DNA of 64,000 nt from Primula veris. Its lineage: Eukaryota; Streptophyta; Magnoliopsida; Ericales; Primulaceae. The position numbers were made by a program, and so were the translations under genes. The DNA is taken from assembly GCA_963682055.1 (NCBI GenBank), contig OY821743.1, forward strand, positions 29,374,702 through 29,438,701. The letters run 5' to 3'. Below, piece by piece: positions 48,150-61,075 of the stretch. The notes under the pieces are model-generated. The model saw only the letters and a list, made by a program, of their open reading frames with translations. It ran no database searches and was not told where the DNA came from. How positions within the stretch are numbered: the first letter of the stretch is position 1; every line of letters begins with the position of its first letter.

Positions 48150-49711
48150 GGGTGAATTTGTCACAAAACTAATTGTTGCTCGTGATGATTTTTAAAGAGA
48201 AGAATTCAGGTAGTTGCAAGACAGATTAGTTAATGTTCACTCTTTAATGTATGTGTAAATATATTTACTACTGTTGTGGATTAAGTAAGTGTTGAAACTT
48301 ACTAATTTATCAAGCAAAAAGGGAAACTTTTTATTAAAATAAAATCAGGCAATGCTAGTGTGTATGCATGATTTTGGAAACTACATTTCTCAGTTCTCAC
48401 TCATATAAGGAGATTGAATGGGTAACACACGTTGTATATGTGAAAAAGAGAGAGAGCATTAATGTACAAAATTTTCAAGTGTACAGATGACCCAACAAGA
48501 AAAGGCAATTACATTTGTGATAGCAACTATTCGACTCAAGGCATATCACAACATAGATAGATGTGAGGTAAAATACCTGAGGAATATTATACATCACGTA
48601 TTTTAAGAATCTTACGAGCGGACATATTAAATGGGTATAGATGAGCTCAACATTACTAGACCTGTTCTGATAGCATATTAAACCACATATATATTACCAT
48701 TAAAATGTATCGTAATGGTAAACATAGATATCTTTTTATAAACCACATGCTCGATTATTATCTATACGATGTGTGATAATTACTCTAACATACACATAAC
48801 ATTATAACCGAAAAAATATTCATTTTGATATGACACGAGACGGAAGACCCTGTAGAGGACAATGCTTGGAACAATCTTCTCGTTACGATCTAAGGCCTCC
48901 AATTTTAAAAAATTCGCAACCTTATGCAAAATAGCAAGAATAAAGAGGTGGGCGAACTCTTTTCCGGAAAAAATTCTAGGTCATGCGGCAAATGGTACAG
49001 TTGTGTGTGGTAGAGAAGTGTTTTCTTCATGAAATCGTGCATCAACAAATTAACTCTTCAGGATTTTCAAAGAGCTCCGGATTTTTGTTTGTGAAACCAA
49101 ACGTCCAATTTATCTGGCCATATATATGAAAAGTTCACGTTATTTTTTCACTAGTACACTGTTATAGAGAAGGTGATGTGGTGTTGCACTAGTAACGTGA
49201 GAGTTATTTATATCGTGTTTAAGTTTTTTCTATTTAAAATCCTTAGTCAATTCAATTTGATACAAAAGAAAAACTGAATCTTGACGGGAATGTGCCATAA
49301 TGGTTGGTGCTATATATATTATGCAGGTGTGTTTTCGTTCGACTCATTTTAGTTTTAATCGGGTCGGTTTGATATTAAGCTTGAAAAATAAAATAAATTG
49401 AAACTAAACCAAACCAATCATGATCAATTCGTTTGGATTCAGTAACTGAGTTTACCACTCAACTTCAAAACGCAAAATAATCACGAGCACACCAAAAGGT
49501 TTGCACAGTAATACAAATTTTAAAAAATAAGATTTCGTCAGAAATAGTCTAAGTAGGTTTACAAAATAAAATTTTATTTCTTAAAAACCTTTAACCCCAT
49601 TGCATCCGTTACATGTCATGTTCTCTATGCACTATGCATGGTAGCTAGTAGTTGATTTCAAGTCCCTGCATCTAAGGTCAGCTACAACTAGAAGGTTCCC
49701 AAGATTGATTA

Positions 49712-49942
49712 CTCCATCCGTCTCATTTAAATGTTGATTACAAAATTACATGTAATTTTGATCAGTTTATAACTTATATTAAAATTGTTAAAATAGTTTT
49801 TTTTTTAAATCTAAATATAAAATTTAACATTTGAATTATATTATCAACTTTTGAAAAAATTTCTTCCGATAATTTTGATACAAGTTATTGGCCGATCAAA
49901 ATTACACATAGTTTCGTAATGTATAAATGCAAAAGTAAGGAG
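49712..49942. mobile_element. Stowaway MITE, 231 bp
   Basis: It begins CTCCATCCGTCTCATTTAAA and ends AAAGTAAGGAG, flanked by TA on both sides; inner arms ACAAAATTACATGTAATTTT and, inverted, GAAACTATGTGTAATTTTG pair. Similar in sequence to the element at 35541. Confidence 0.85.
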
Positions 49943-51152
49943 TACAAATTAGGTTTTAACTATTAGATTTCCGTCGGTATGAAAATGCTTCTTGTGGCAC
50001 AGTTTACAAAAAGCTTGTTTTATCTGGTAGAGATATAAAAAAAAACGCTTTCACGAAAAGCCCAAATTGTTACATTTTTGTTTTTGTTTTTACTCTCTAC
50101 TGCTTAGGCTTTAAGACAATGACTAAAATAAATTCATCTCCTTAACCCAAAATAGCTGAAGATCGGTCCAGATCACAATTAGCTGATATTTTATGCTACA
50201 AAAATGACCACGGTTTGGCGATTACATCTGCTTTGCTGTCTTTTTAAGTACTTTATAATTTGTGCATCACATACTAAATGTTTTACGAGCAAATAAAATA
50301 GAGTTGAAATACTGAAAGCGAAAAGATGCCAGAAACATAGTTTGAGATCGATACTCGCACCTCCCCGGCATTACATGCGATACAAGATGCCATAGGTAAG
50401 GTTCGACATTCTCCCACCACCCTCAACCTATTTTCAAGGTTTGTTGTTGCCAAAAATCCTTTATAGTTTATAAGTAAGAGAATGTCAAAGGTCCATAAGA
50501 CTGGGATAAGAATAACAGGTTGCATATTAATATGATTTTTGAAAGAGATAACAAATGGTATATATTTATGACATGACACCAAATTATACAATGTAAATTG
50601 TAATCAATTTAATTGACAGCTTCCCCTCCACAATAACTGGTAAACTTATTCTGATGGACCTCAATAATGTCAACTTAAGTATTATTTTCCATTTTAATAG
50701 AACTGAATAAACCTTGAAATAAAGGTTAGACCTTGTGCTTAGGATAAACCTACTGGCAGATCATTTATGAAGCATGGACATTTTTTTTTCTTCCTGGTCT
50801 TCGTTTTATTAGCTATTGACTAAAAGTTTACTTCTTCCTACTTTTTTTATTCTTTTCTTTAATCGGAGAAGTGTCACGTTCCATAAAGGGCGGCCGTGCC
50901 CCAAGTCGAATAAGCCTTAGGGCTCGGGCAAATATTATGCTATTTTTGGTACTGGCAACACGTTAGTTATTCTTTTAATTACATTTTTTTTTATATTTGT
51001 GAGCAACCAAAAATATTTGAGCCGGACATTTATATTAGCATGGCCGGCGCTAGTCCCATAAGCTAATGTGTTTCATATAAATTCGGACTGTTAGACACCA
51101 TTTTCTTCGAAAGTACTCTCATATCACTTCTTTTTTACACACAACACAAAAA

Positions 51153-52506
51153 ATGGCAGTGAAAATATTAGAAGTGTGCAAGATAACTCCACCATTAGGG
51201 TTACCCTCTAATGCAAGCTTAATTCTTACTTTCTTTGATGTACTATTATTGCATAACCCATCATCTGACCTACTCTTCTTTTATGAAGTCCCTCATCAAG
51301 GACCATATTTTTTAAACTCCATCTTCCCTAAGCTCAAACATTCGCTTTCTCAAGCTCTCGGATATTTTCTCCCTGCTTCCGGAACTCTCGCATGGACTTC
51401 TGATTTCTCTAATCTCATCGTCGCCTACAGAGAAAACGATGGAGTTTTACTCACAATAGCTGAATCTGATGCTGATTTTTACCATCTCTCCGGAAAGAAC
51501 ATTCGTCAATGTAGACTTTCCACTTGTCCCCCGTTTAGTTGGGTCTAGTCCCATCTTCCCTTGGTTGCATTAAAAGTTGCTGTTTTCCCAAATAAAGGAT
51601 TTTGTATTGGTATGGCTACACATTACGGCCTTTTTTATGCTAACTCAGGTGCGTTGCGTTATTCATGAAGTCTTGGGCATCTCTTTCAAAGTTGGGAGAA
51701 TGCATTAATGGTTTGGGTCCTGAATTGACTCCGGTCTTTGATAGAACTTCTATCAGGGAACTATTCCTTGAGCATGAAAAAAAATGCATTGAGTTTATAG
51801 AAGGAGATGCTATGGCAAAAAACCTAATGCCAAAAGGGGTAACCGAGCCACCATTAGATACGGTCCGTCTTACGTTTGAACTTTGAAATATCAGGTTCCG
51901 ATGTGAGAAAGCTTAAGGAACTTGTACATGTTGGTTCTGGGACAAATAAGGTCCAGTACTTATCAACCTTCATGGTGATGCATGCTTACATAATAATTTG
52001 TATGGTTAAGGCGAGGGGACTTAACAATAAACGTGTCTGCGCTTCCATTCCTGTTGATCGTAGGGCGCTCTTACAACCTCCCCAACCTAAAAAATTATTT
52101 TGGAAACTGCATCACTCCTTGTATCGCAGAGTTGGATACACATGAGGTTCTAGGAAAGGATGGGATGGCTATGATTGTGACTTCTATCCAGAAAGGAGTA
52201 AAGGGTCTGCGAGAAGATGGAGTTCTCAAACGAGCACACAATTGGTTACCAAACGGATACAAAACAGTTTCAAGTTATAGCAAAACAGCACAGGTATATG
52301 TTCAGAGTACGAGCAAATTTGGATTTCAAACTGCTGATTTTGGATGGGGAAATCCAAGGAGGGTAGAAATTCATCCAATGGACAAATCAGGAGCAATCAG
52401 TTATACAGAAGCGGCTGATGGTAGTGGAGGGATTATTACTGAAGTGAGTTTGAATAAAAATTATATGGAAAGGTTTTCCTTCGCATTTGATCAAGGTCTT
52501 GGCTAG
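51153..52506 (+). pseudogene. BAHD acyltransferase (malonyltransferase-type) pseudogene
   Basis: Intact relatives move malonyl or other acyl groups from CoA to flavonoid or phenolic glycosides in the cytosol. The pieces follow BAHD order: ILEVCKITPPLGLP at the start, LTFFDVLLLH, FFYEVPHQGPYFL, LKHSLSQALGYFLPASG, then SIPVDRRALLQPP, NYFGNCITPC, and the DFGWG motif at 52336 near the C-terminus. The frame breaks at least five times: near 51525 (run of C), 51560, 51655, 51885 (local TTTGAA repeat) and 52090 (run of A). The catalytic HXXXD site (HHxxxDG in relatives) reads ATHYGLFYANS at 51615-51647, losing both the catalytic His and the Asp. Length is that of a full family member without introns. 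It converges with the HCS gene. Confidence 0.92.
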
Positions 52507-53322
52507 CCGATTAAACACAGAGTATCAGCTCTTTAAATAATTTCATTAATTTGAAAAAGTCGGTTCTTCTACTACAATTATTAATTACTCTTGGGGTTGA
52601 ACAGATGCTGGGACGAGCTTTGGTCATTAGAATGCGCTTAATGCGACTCTATTTGCGCGCGCGCGCACACAAACTTTGGTCGATTTTATCAGAAAAAGGT
52701 AGTTCACTCGGTGAGAAAAAACAAAACAAAGGATAAAAGTACTTCAAAACTGAAATGCGAATGAAAGGATGAAAGAAGTGGTGTGGTGCTACACTAAATA
52801 AAATCCAAATGAAAGAAACAGAGATGCCAAACTAATGGTGTCACTATCATACTCGAGCAACAGAACCAAAGAGAGCCAGAAGAATAGAACTAATATAACA
52901 AAAGTATTTGCCCCTCTTAATTATACAGTAACGTGTATGCTGTTTATGTAAGTATAGCCATGGCTAGAGGATAAGAAATAGAATACATGAATTACTTTAC
53001 GTCCACGTTCTTTTCAAACGAACGAAGATACAGAGAAACTGTGTCGAAAACGAAAATATAGTGACATCGAATTGTTGAAAGGTTATCCAAATGTCACTTA
53101 TCTGAGTTCTAGAGAGCTTGTATTTCCTTTTTCTGTTTCCTTATTTCTTTACTATTTACACAACCAGATATTATAATTTGTCTCACCAAAGTTAACACCT
53201 TTAGTTCCGTCTTCATTCCATAGGCACAGTTGGCTGCAAGGTTGTCATAAGATTTCGGGTGATCTGTGCAAATCGAGATTTGGTCTCTCAAACTAAATGG
53301 TACGAGAGAGCTCTGATATTAT
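52507..53322. other. Intergenic region between BAHD pseudogene and HCS 3' end
   Basis: No gene. Includes a short CG/CA run (52656-52670) and, on the minus strand, the HCS 3' UTR. Confidence 0.6.
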
Positions 53323-56300
53323 TTAGGACAATTTTCTTCTCACTAGTCCTTTGAAGAAGTCGAAACTGTAGTCATAAGAAATTCAAACATCAATAACAGA
53401 TTTAGATGAAATCAAGTAGTACATGGAGAATAAACAAGTTTCAGAAAATTACAAAATACGTTTAAGCGACATACACACACCCATGCATAAGTTTTTCATA
53501 CTTACCATTTAAAGAGAAACTAAAGTAAGGAGTCATAAATTTAATAATTACCGCTTCTACTACGGATAATAAATTCTTTTTTTTCTCCAGAAAATAGAAG
53601 ATTAATAGACAACAAATAGCAGAAAAAGATGTGTGCAATTCAACTTCAAATAGAGAGGAGGGTAATGAGAAAATATGACTTTGTATAGCCCTCTACAATA
53701 TAATAAAATGTATTTTGTTGCTTATAAGAGCAGTTAGTGCAGAAGTGGAACTGGAATATTGATGGAGTAAAGATCAATAGCCATGCTGGTGCAGCACCAT
53801 GAACTTAAATAACTAAGATACTACAACGAGTTCTAAACGAGTCTGGATCCTCTACCCCCTCTTTTATACCCCTTCCTTGTCCCCTTGGCTTTTTAACCAA
53901 AAATAGTTACTCCAGAAAATAAATAAAAACTACAATTTACGAGTAGACATGTATGAATACATTACAACAATTTTTTCTTACACGAAAGTCATATATTTAT
54001 AAATTTGAAAGAATAATAAACATTCATTTGAATTAATATTATGTCCAAATAATATGAAAATTGTCTAGAAATGTTTTAAAAGTTCACAAATTTACGTAAC
54101 AAGTAAATACTCAAAATTTGAGCAAAAATAGCCGAAGGGTAGAAAAGAGGGTAGAGGATCCGGACTCGAACTAAACATATCAGTATTCTAGTTCCATAAA
54201 TATGTATGATGAAATGATAAATAATTATTATCTGGCATAGTACGTGTCTTGGCATGATTAAATCATATGACCAGACTTTATATAGTTAGCGGACCTTCCA
54301 GTTAAGATTTAAGGTAATAAATATAGGCTTATTAGGAAGCCCTAACGATTAAAAAACTAAATGGAAACAAAGTTAAATAATCAAAAGTATGCCCACCCAC
54401 GTGAGCAAAAGCGGGCCTTATATATCAACGTCATTTGCATACTTGGTAACTTGTGCAGCTCTAAGATTCCCGAAAAGAAAAAACATGGGCCTAATTATAT
54501 ATCGTAACAAAAATACAAAAAACTGCTTATATGACAGTGTTTAATATTGCGAAAGCATAGCTAAAACATTTTTGCAAGAACTTCACTAAAATAAAAACTT
54601 TTTTAGCGTAAAAAGCATGATATTCTTGTGCATTTCAGTTAAGAGTTTTTTGCGTCAAAATAAAATCCAGCTTTGAAGGCAGATTTAAAAACAGAGTCAT
54701 TGATATATAATGGGTCGGTGGCTGATATTTCAATTCATATGCATCTGAAAAGTATGTAAAACTAGATAACTATTTTGCATAACCACTGCGTAAAGAACTT
54801 TTACTTTATTTATTTTGTGTTTGACTATAGTCAATAATTTACCATTTCCTATTCTCTGAGAATTATTTGGAATCTCAAATCCTTGGAGCAAGAAAACCGC
54901 TACACTAAAAAATTGTGGGAGCAACATATTGGATTACTCACATGAAACTTGGCTACCGCCACTAATACTAAAAGTCTAAAATGCTATTTATTTGGAGCTT
55001 TTTTTTCTTTCTGATTTATACCAAACAAGCAACAAAAAAGAAAAACAAAAGGCAGCAGCACGATACCTATTTCCATCAGGATGAAGCTCACACATTTGTC
55101 CGTCTTCACCAACAGCTAACAGATAACCTGATGATGTTAAACCCTACAATTTACCATTAGATACATATTATGGAATGTCAAACGCCTGTATTTGTATCAC
55201 TGCATTTGCTCTCGCTTCTATCAATTTGGGGAAAACGCTGGTAGTTACATTAAAATATAGATTTTAAAAGAAGAAAAATGCTTGTGGCCTCACTTATCTC
55301 CCCACCTCAAAGTGGATATCTATACTTTGTCCAACCGGGCTTGTCTTTGCAAATGTAATGAACAACAATGAGCAAAATGCAAAAATCTAATTTACAATCG
55401 CATTAGCGGGTTATATAGGTGGGGCAAACGGCAAATTTGTGGGGAAAGTATCAGTGCTCTTTCGAAAGAAAGGGAGGTGGGTTAGTTGGGGGTTCATTAA
55501 AGTTTAGTGTACTTCACTATTATTCAATTCCGGTTTGGTGTCCTTAACTACGAGTTTTTCACTTTACTACGCAAAACTATCTACATCTTTTTCTTTTATT
55601 CTGTACAGCGGCATTAGAAAAGTGGACAAAAATTGATCACGTGCACAGCACATGCTACTTTTCTGTTTGTTTTGAGGGCAATACGGTAATATTTATTTGG
55701 GAAAGTTTCTACACCGCTGGAACTGATTCAAATTGATCTAGTGATTCTTACTAAATTGAAAAAAAGAAGAAGGAAAAGTTCAGAAAGAACTCTCCCTCTC
55801 TTCTCTTCTCAGAAATCAACCTACCACCGTCTTCATACCACCGACTACCCTACCCAATTCCCAATTCAACATCACCCTCTGGCCAACCATAGATGTATCT
55901 ATTAATATATCATAGAGAATATATTCTACCTGAACTGTAACTGCTTTTTCTACACATTGATCGTCATTTTTCTCAAGAACTGCTACTTTCTGTCCACTGC
56001 AGGAAAAAACTAAATTAAATTCTGCCAATGCTTCTTAATAATAAGAAACAAAATGCATGACCAACTTAAAATTTCCTTTTCTTTTTTTCAAAGGGCTCTG
56101 AGTTCTGTCTTTGTTCAAAGACAAGCTAACAGCCCACTGACAAGAAGTTTCAGTAGATACTGGTTTAACAAAGATAACGAGGATGCTATAAATTTTACAA
56201 AAACCAAACAAGTTAAAAATTACTATAACAAAATTCTTACCTATGCAGCCATGTGCTATAGTACAGCTCTTCAAGAGGCCGGAAACCTGCAGACACACAC

Positions 56301-59209
56301 AAAAAAAAAAAAAAAAGTGCTTTAGTTGTTTCTACAAGAAGTGAGGTCATATGACTATTCTTCAAGAAACAAGATTAATGCATCATGACAATGTTGCATG
56401 GACTCACTCCAATAGAAAGCCTACTCATCGTTCATGGCACAACATCAGTTTTACTCGGGGAAAAACACTGGTGACTTGATAGAATTAAAAATTCATCTTT
56501 ATATTAATGTTTGGTTCTTAACAAAGTAACCTTGCCCTTTTTGGAAACGAAAATTCGGGAACTAAAGAATCAATAAACAAATAAGCACATAGATGAAGAG
56601 AAGCAAATACAAAACTGCAATTAAATCGTTAGTTGTGGCTCCTACAATTTTCAAAATTCAACATCAGCATCTAGACGACAAGAACTATCAATATCCCATC
56701 CAAATCAGTTGCCTCACTAGTATATTTTCAACTTGCTTAGACTCCAAAATATATACCAACGACGACACAAATATATCAGAACCAAGATCTTGTGATTTTC
56801 AAAACGAGTTGCTACTCTTAGTTTATACTATTAAATACCTATTTAAAATGACAATTTATTGCTTACTTGGCACATGCCATAAATTTTTACTCCATGTTCC
56901 TGCAGTATCTTGCGTTAGTCTATTCTATCCAAAGAAAATTCTACATTAATGTCCCTGTATAGAGTTCTATCACGGCCATTGCTATACCACCTTACCATGA
57001 AACCCTGATCTCTCTCTACTCACAGCTCTCTTTTTTTCGGTAAGTTCTCTACTCACAGCTCTTAGAAACACTGAAATCAGTTACCACGGAGACTGTCAAA
57101 TTTATAATAGAAAGCGTAACATAGTATCTGCAATAGAGACGAAAAAGCAAAACCGGACAGAGGAATAGTATTAACAGAGAGCGGGTTCAATGCTTTAAAG
57201 AGATTGTAAAAAAAGTCGTAGAATAGTGGCCGACCTTGAGCGTTAAAAATGTCAAACAGATATTCAAACTTATTGAAGAAAGCTGCAAGAATATCTTCTC
57301 TTTGTAATCGGCTAGAAACAGAATATAATTTTTGCAGCATTGCGTTTAAGCATGTTGTGGGTTTCTCATTATCAATATTCAAACCTATTCCTGCAAAATT
57401 TTAATGTACATTACAGAAATATATAGTAACTATATTCTTCAATTAAAAGAGAAAGGACCATGTATACCAGCGCTAACGTTGAACTTCTTCGCCTTATACG
57501 TTGATGTGCATAATACGCCTCCTACCTTTAGGCCATCTAAATAAAGGTCATTCGGCCATTTTATTTTAACATCAAGAAGTGGCATCCCCTGCAATAATAT
57601 AAGAAATCCATGAGAAATAAATACTCTACACATCCTCAACCTAGACCTTCATCAATCATTTGTACTACGATGAAGAGATATACTCACCGAAAGATAAAGA
57701 GATATTAGATAAAAGTGAAAATATTAAGTTTTAGACACTAGGCTCACTCGAAATTAATTGAAGACCCGAGAAATGAATGAACGTGTTTGCTGAAAGACTC
57801 ACATTCTTATCACAAATTTCTTTAATAGCTTCTGTCATGGCTAGGGATATTACATACTGTACTAGAGGCACTATTCGCCCATCTTCCATCTGTATAGAAA
57901 ACGAGAATAGAAGGCACCCCTTTGGAGATTCCCAAATATTCTGTGACCTACCTGAAAAATATTATTTTATGAGAACCAAAAAAAGAAATTAAATATTAAA
58001 TCTTATATTTTTATAATGCAGAACAGATTAGCATTGGAACATTAAAAAGCTTCAAACCTCGCCCTTTCACCTGAACATCAGCAACACAAGCAGCACCAAC
58101 GGGAAGCTCACTAAAATTCCTGTCCAAGAAATAATTAGAAATTCAATATCAGGCAGAAGTTTCTAAAGAGAGGACTTTAATACTCTGTTTGATAAAACTG
58201 GTAGGAAACCAAGAGATGTATGGGATTTCATATGTTGGTCGTTAATAGGTAAATGATGCAAATTCAATAAAAACGACTTATTAAGATTCACAGTCATTTC
58301 AATTTTTGTAGTTACCTATGTTGCACGGATACGGATACGAGTATCATATCCGATACGATACGATACGGATACTGCGATACGGCAAAGTTCAAAATTAAGG
58401 ATACGATACGGTTAGGATACGGCAATTATCATTATTATTACCATATTGCCACAAAATACGTGAGAGACAATTAGTTTTGGTGAGAGACTTTTGGGTTTCT
58501 CAGTATCGTTACCTGATGCCCCAAATTACGTTTCATTTGTACTGTCATAAGTAGATATGATTGACTAAGGCTTGAGATCAGTTTGCTACTCTTACCTATT
58601 TGGATTTGGTACAATGGTATCCGAAGATTCCCTTTAGAGTAGGGTTGGTTTCTTTGTTCGTAAATAATTTCAGGTTAAAGATTCGTGTTACAAAAGCGAT
58701 TTGGGTTTAGGCTTCCGGCTTCTTCTCCTGCATTGCTCAGTTTTTACGGTGACATCTATATATTGTTCTTCCTGTATAGATTTAAAAACACTTTATTGTT
58801 TAGACAATTCAAAGATACATGGCTCAGATCCTTCCATTTCATATTAGTATAAATAACTACCAAGTGTTGTCACCTAGTAGTAACACACAGTGAATAATTA
58901 ACTTCAAATCTCGTTAAAAAAGAATCTAAGAGATATTACTTACTGAGAAATAACGTCATGTGTTGATGGTAACCTCAAGGACCACATTAAAAATCTACCA
59001 CAACGATCAGTTTTCAGAGAATTAAAGTATCGATTGACCTGAAAAGCCTCTGCTTCTATATCTTTCTCAATTTCCGAATGCAAGGTAGCTGAAAGTTTTG
59101 CATTTTCAGGAAGCTTTAGAGTGCTATTGTTTATAAGAGACTTGGCCAATTCTTTCTCGATTGATGATTTTCCACTCATCACCAGATGACAAGATGCTTC
59201 CACATCCAT
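53323..59209 (-). CDS. HCS1: Holocarboxylase synthetase (biotin-protein ligase), 328 aa, 9 coding exons
   Basis: Joins biotin to the lysine of biotin carboxylases such as acetyl-CoA carboxylase through biotinyl-AMP. Coding exons on the minus strand: 59209-58944, 58119-58058, 57951-57803, 57588-57468, 57390-57235, 56286-56241, 55996-55930, 55143-55067, 53365-53323; all GT-AG and in frame. Motifs: KGRGRSQNIWESPKG (107-121, biotinyl-AMP loop and W116), KIKWPNDLY (167-175), KVGGVLC (180-186), GIGLNIDNEKPTTCLN (200-215), LEELYYSTWLHSGQ, and the C-terminal GLTSSGYLLAVGEDGQMCEL then SFDFFKGLVRRKLS. The start MDVEASCHLVMSGKSS matches the cytosolic-type start of plant HCS1; a TTTTCATTCAG acceptor ends two bases before it, so a 5' UTR exon lies upstream. 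The last exon is only 43 nt and 1.7 kb from the previous one. No transit peptide is seen in this model. Confidence 0.95.
53839..54167. mobile_element. MITE, possibly Mutator-like, 329 bp, in HCS intron 8
   Basis: Terminal inverted repeats GAGTCTGGATCCTCTACCCC and, inverted, GAGTCCGGATCCTCTACCCT continue for about 50 bases. Flanks GTTCTAAAC and GAACTAAAC match at 7 of 9 positions, as expected of a 9-bp Mutator-type duplication that has drifted. Confidence 0.68.
58325..58440. repeat. GATAC/GGATACG short tandem repeats in HCS intron 1
   Basis: TTGCACGGATACGGATACG is followed by GATACGATACGATACGG and more GGATACGG units. It lies between HCS coding exons 1 and 2. Confidence 0.85.
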
Positions 59210-60518
59210 AGCTGAATGAAAAATCACAAAATTAGTTATCAAGTACAATTATGCTCTAGACAATCTTTAATTGTTGTTCATACCATAAATTTACCAGCAA
59301 TAGACATTAATAACTAAAATTTCATTGCGGTTTATGGACAGACACAACATCTTTAATGCTCAAGAATAATTCTTTTAGGTGGCGTTACTGCGGAGTATAA
59401 CTTGATAAATATCAAATAAGATAGTAATATGATTTCCAGGGGAAAAAAGAAATTTATTTAGCCCGTTGTGCAGAAAATAACTTTGACCCACAAGAAAGTT
59501 TGACACTTAATACAAGGGTCTTACTTAAATAGATTATAGAATAACAGTTATTGCTATTGACTTTATATGGCAGCCTCAGCATCTTCCTTTTGTTATCAGG
59601 ATGATTTCGTTATAAAATTTGATCGAAATTTAGACTAGGTACATCTGTTCTTTGAAGGTATAGATTTTGACCTGGCCATCGTACGATGAAACCACATGTA
59701 GGTCTATAAAAAATTAGAATACACAGTACATAACCCGAAGTTAATCTACACCAACTCTTACGTAAACGAAAGCATCAAAGAATTGATCAACAAGAGTGAC
59801 AAAGTGCATAAATACTTTTCTCAATAATAAATGTTTGATAGCTCAAATAGAGTGTCACAAGCATCTGAATACAGTAGCTTTAAAGACGCAGAACATCTAA
59901 AGAGTGAGCGTAAGCACAACAAGAAACTGAATAAGGTTTGTGGAGGTTGAGACCACTGATTCTAGTCCAGAACATACATTCCTCTCCCTCTGCAGGCAAA
60001 TCTTATATATATTTCTAGAAAAAGCTAACTTAACATGAATAATGTACTAGTGTACATTGTGACTTTTTAATTTTTTTGTAAAGCCAACTGGTGATTCAGC
60101 ACTTTGAAGACATTTCAGGAGCTTTTTCATTGAAAGTAAGTGTGTCGACTGTTGAGATGTTGACTAATAATTTTGCTTGGTCAGTTTGAAATTGTGTTTT
60201 ATTATTTCTGGCCTGAAAAAAGCTAGAAACTTTTATGCTGGTTAGACCATGTATGTTCCCCAACCCTGTAATCTCGGTTTTTAACCTAAAAACAGCGCTG
60301 AACAATGACTTTGAGTTTTCTTATTTCTGACCTGAAAAAACCTATAAATTTTTTAAGCTGATCCGCTATCTTGCTACTACTGAAACATTCTCATTGATAA
60401 ATATAAAAAAACCTCATAACTGTGTGACTTGTTTAAATGCAAAGAGTTGGAAATTTGAGCTTGCCTAAAAAAATCGGGGTCGTCCTGCTTAAAGATTCTA
60501 CCATTGGCAGCAAAATAC

Positions 60519-60770
60519 ATTAAACTCCTAACTTTTAATCGATAACCAAATGCAGTCCAGCTTCTAAGCAAAAACATATACTCCTATAAAGCTTCTAATT
60601 TTTCCTTTCCTTTATTATTCTTTTATAATGGTATTATTCCTTTCCTACATTAAAGTCCCAACTTTTAATCTGATCAACCAAATATAGTCCAGCTTTTAAG
60701 CAAAAACACATATAAAGCTTCTAGCTTTTCCTTTTCTTATTTATTTTTTTATAATGGCATAGTAAATTAG
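60519..60770. repeat. Tandem duplication, about 130-bp unit, HCS 5' intron
   Basis: CCAACTTTTAATC, AACCAAATRYAGTCCAGCTT, AAGCAAAAACA and TATAAAGCTTCTA occur in order twice, shifted by 130 bases. Confidence 0.8.
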
Positions 60771-60995
60771 ATAACCAAAGATTGTTTAACTAAATTTATA
60801 ACAAGGCTAAGAAATTCATAATATATTAAAAACAATCATTCTACCACAGCATGCAAATGGGTTCTCAAGATTTAACCCAAATTACGACCCTAGATGGATA
60901 AATAAAATAGACAATAGATATAAGGTACCATTTTCAAAAATAAAATAAAAAAATAGTAATATTTAGAGTAGTAGAATTTATAAATGAAATGATAC

Positions 60996-61075
60996 CAGGA
61001 GAGTGATAAATTTGTTCTTGTTGTCAGTTGAGAGAGAGAGAGAGAGAGAGAGAGACCGATGAGAACTATATTTTC
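60996..61075 (-). other. Probable HCS 5' UTR exon
   Basis: On the minus strand a CT run (61025-61053), then AACTGACAACAAGAACAAAT and a donor CTCCTG|GTATCATTT. Joined to the acceptor before the HCS ATG it gives a leader with an in-frame TGA upstream of the ATG, so it adds no coding. Evidence is splice signals and composition only. Confidence 0.55.

Larger units (their letters stand above)
45083..51152. other. Large intergenic region, transposon debris, no intact gene
   Basis: Between the divergent PIP5K and BAHD units. It holds (TA)n and TGTA microsatellites near the PIP5K start (45163-45200), two Helitron-like units, a hairpin MITE, minisatellites, a coding-like scrap (48030-48149) and a Stowaway element, each listed. 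From 48150 to 49700 and from 49950 to 51100 nothing recognisable was found. Confidence 0.6.

Noticed and set aside
53109..53291. 60-codon minus-strand open frame
   Set aside because: Lies in the HCS 3' flank after the stop codon and has no recognisable domain.
54730..54927. Possible alternative last exon of HCS
   Set aside because: An AG acceptor and an open frame exist, but the translation only vaguely resembles the conserved tail, whereas 53323-53365 encodes it exactly and in phase.
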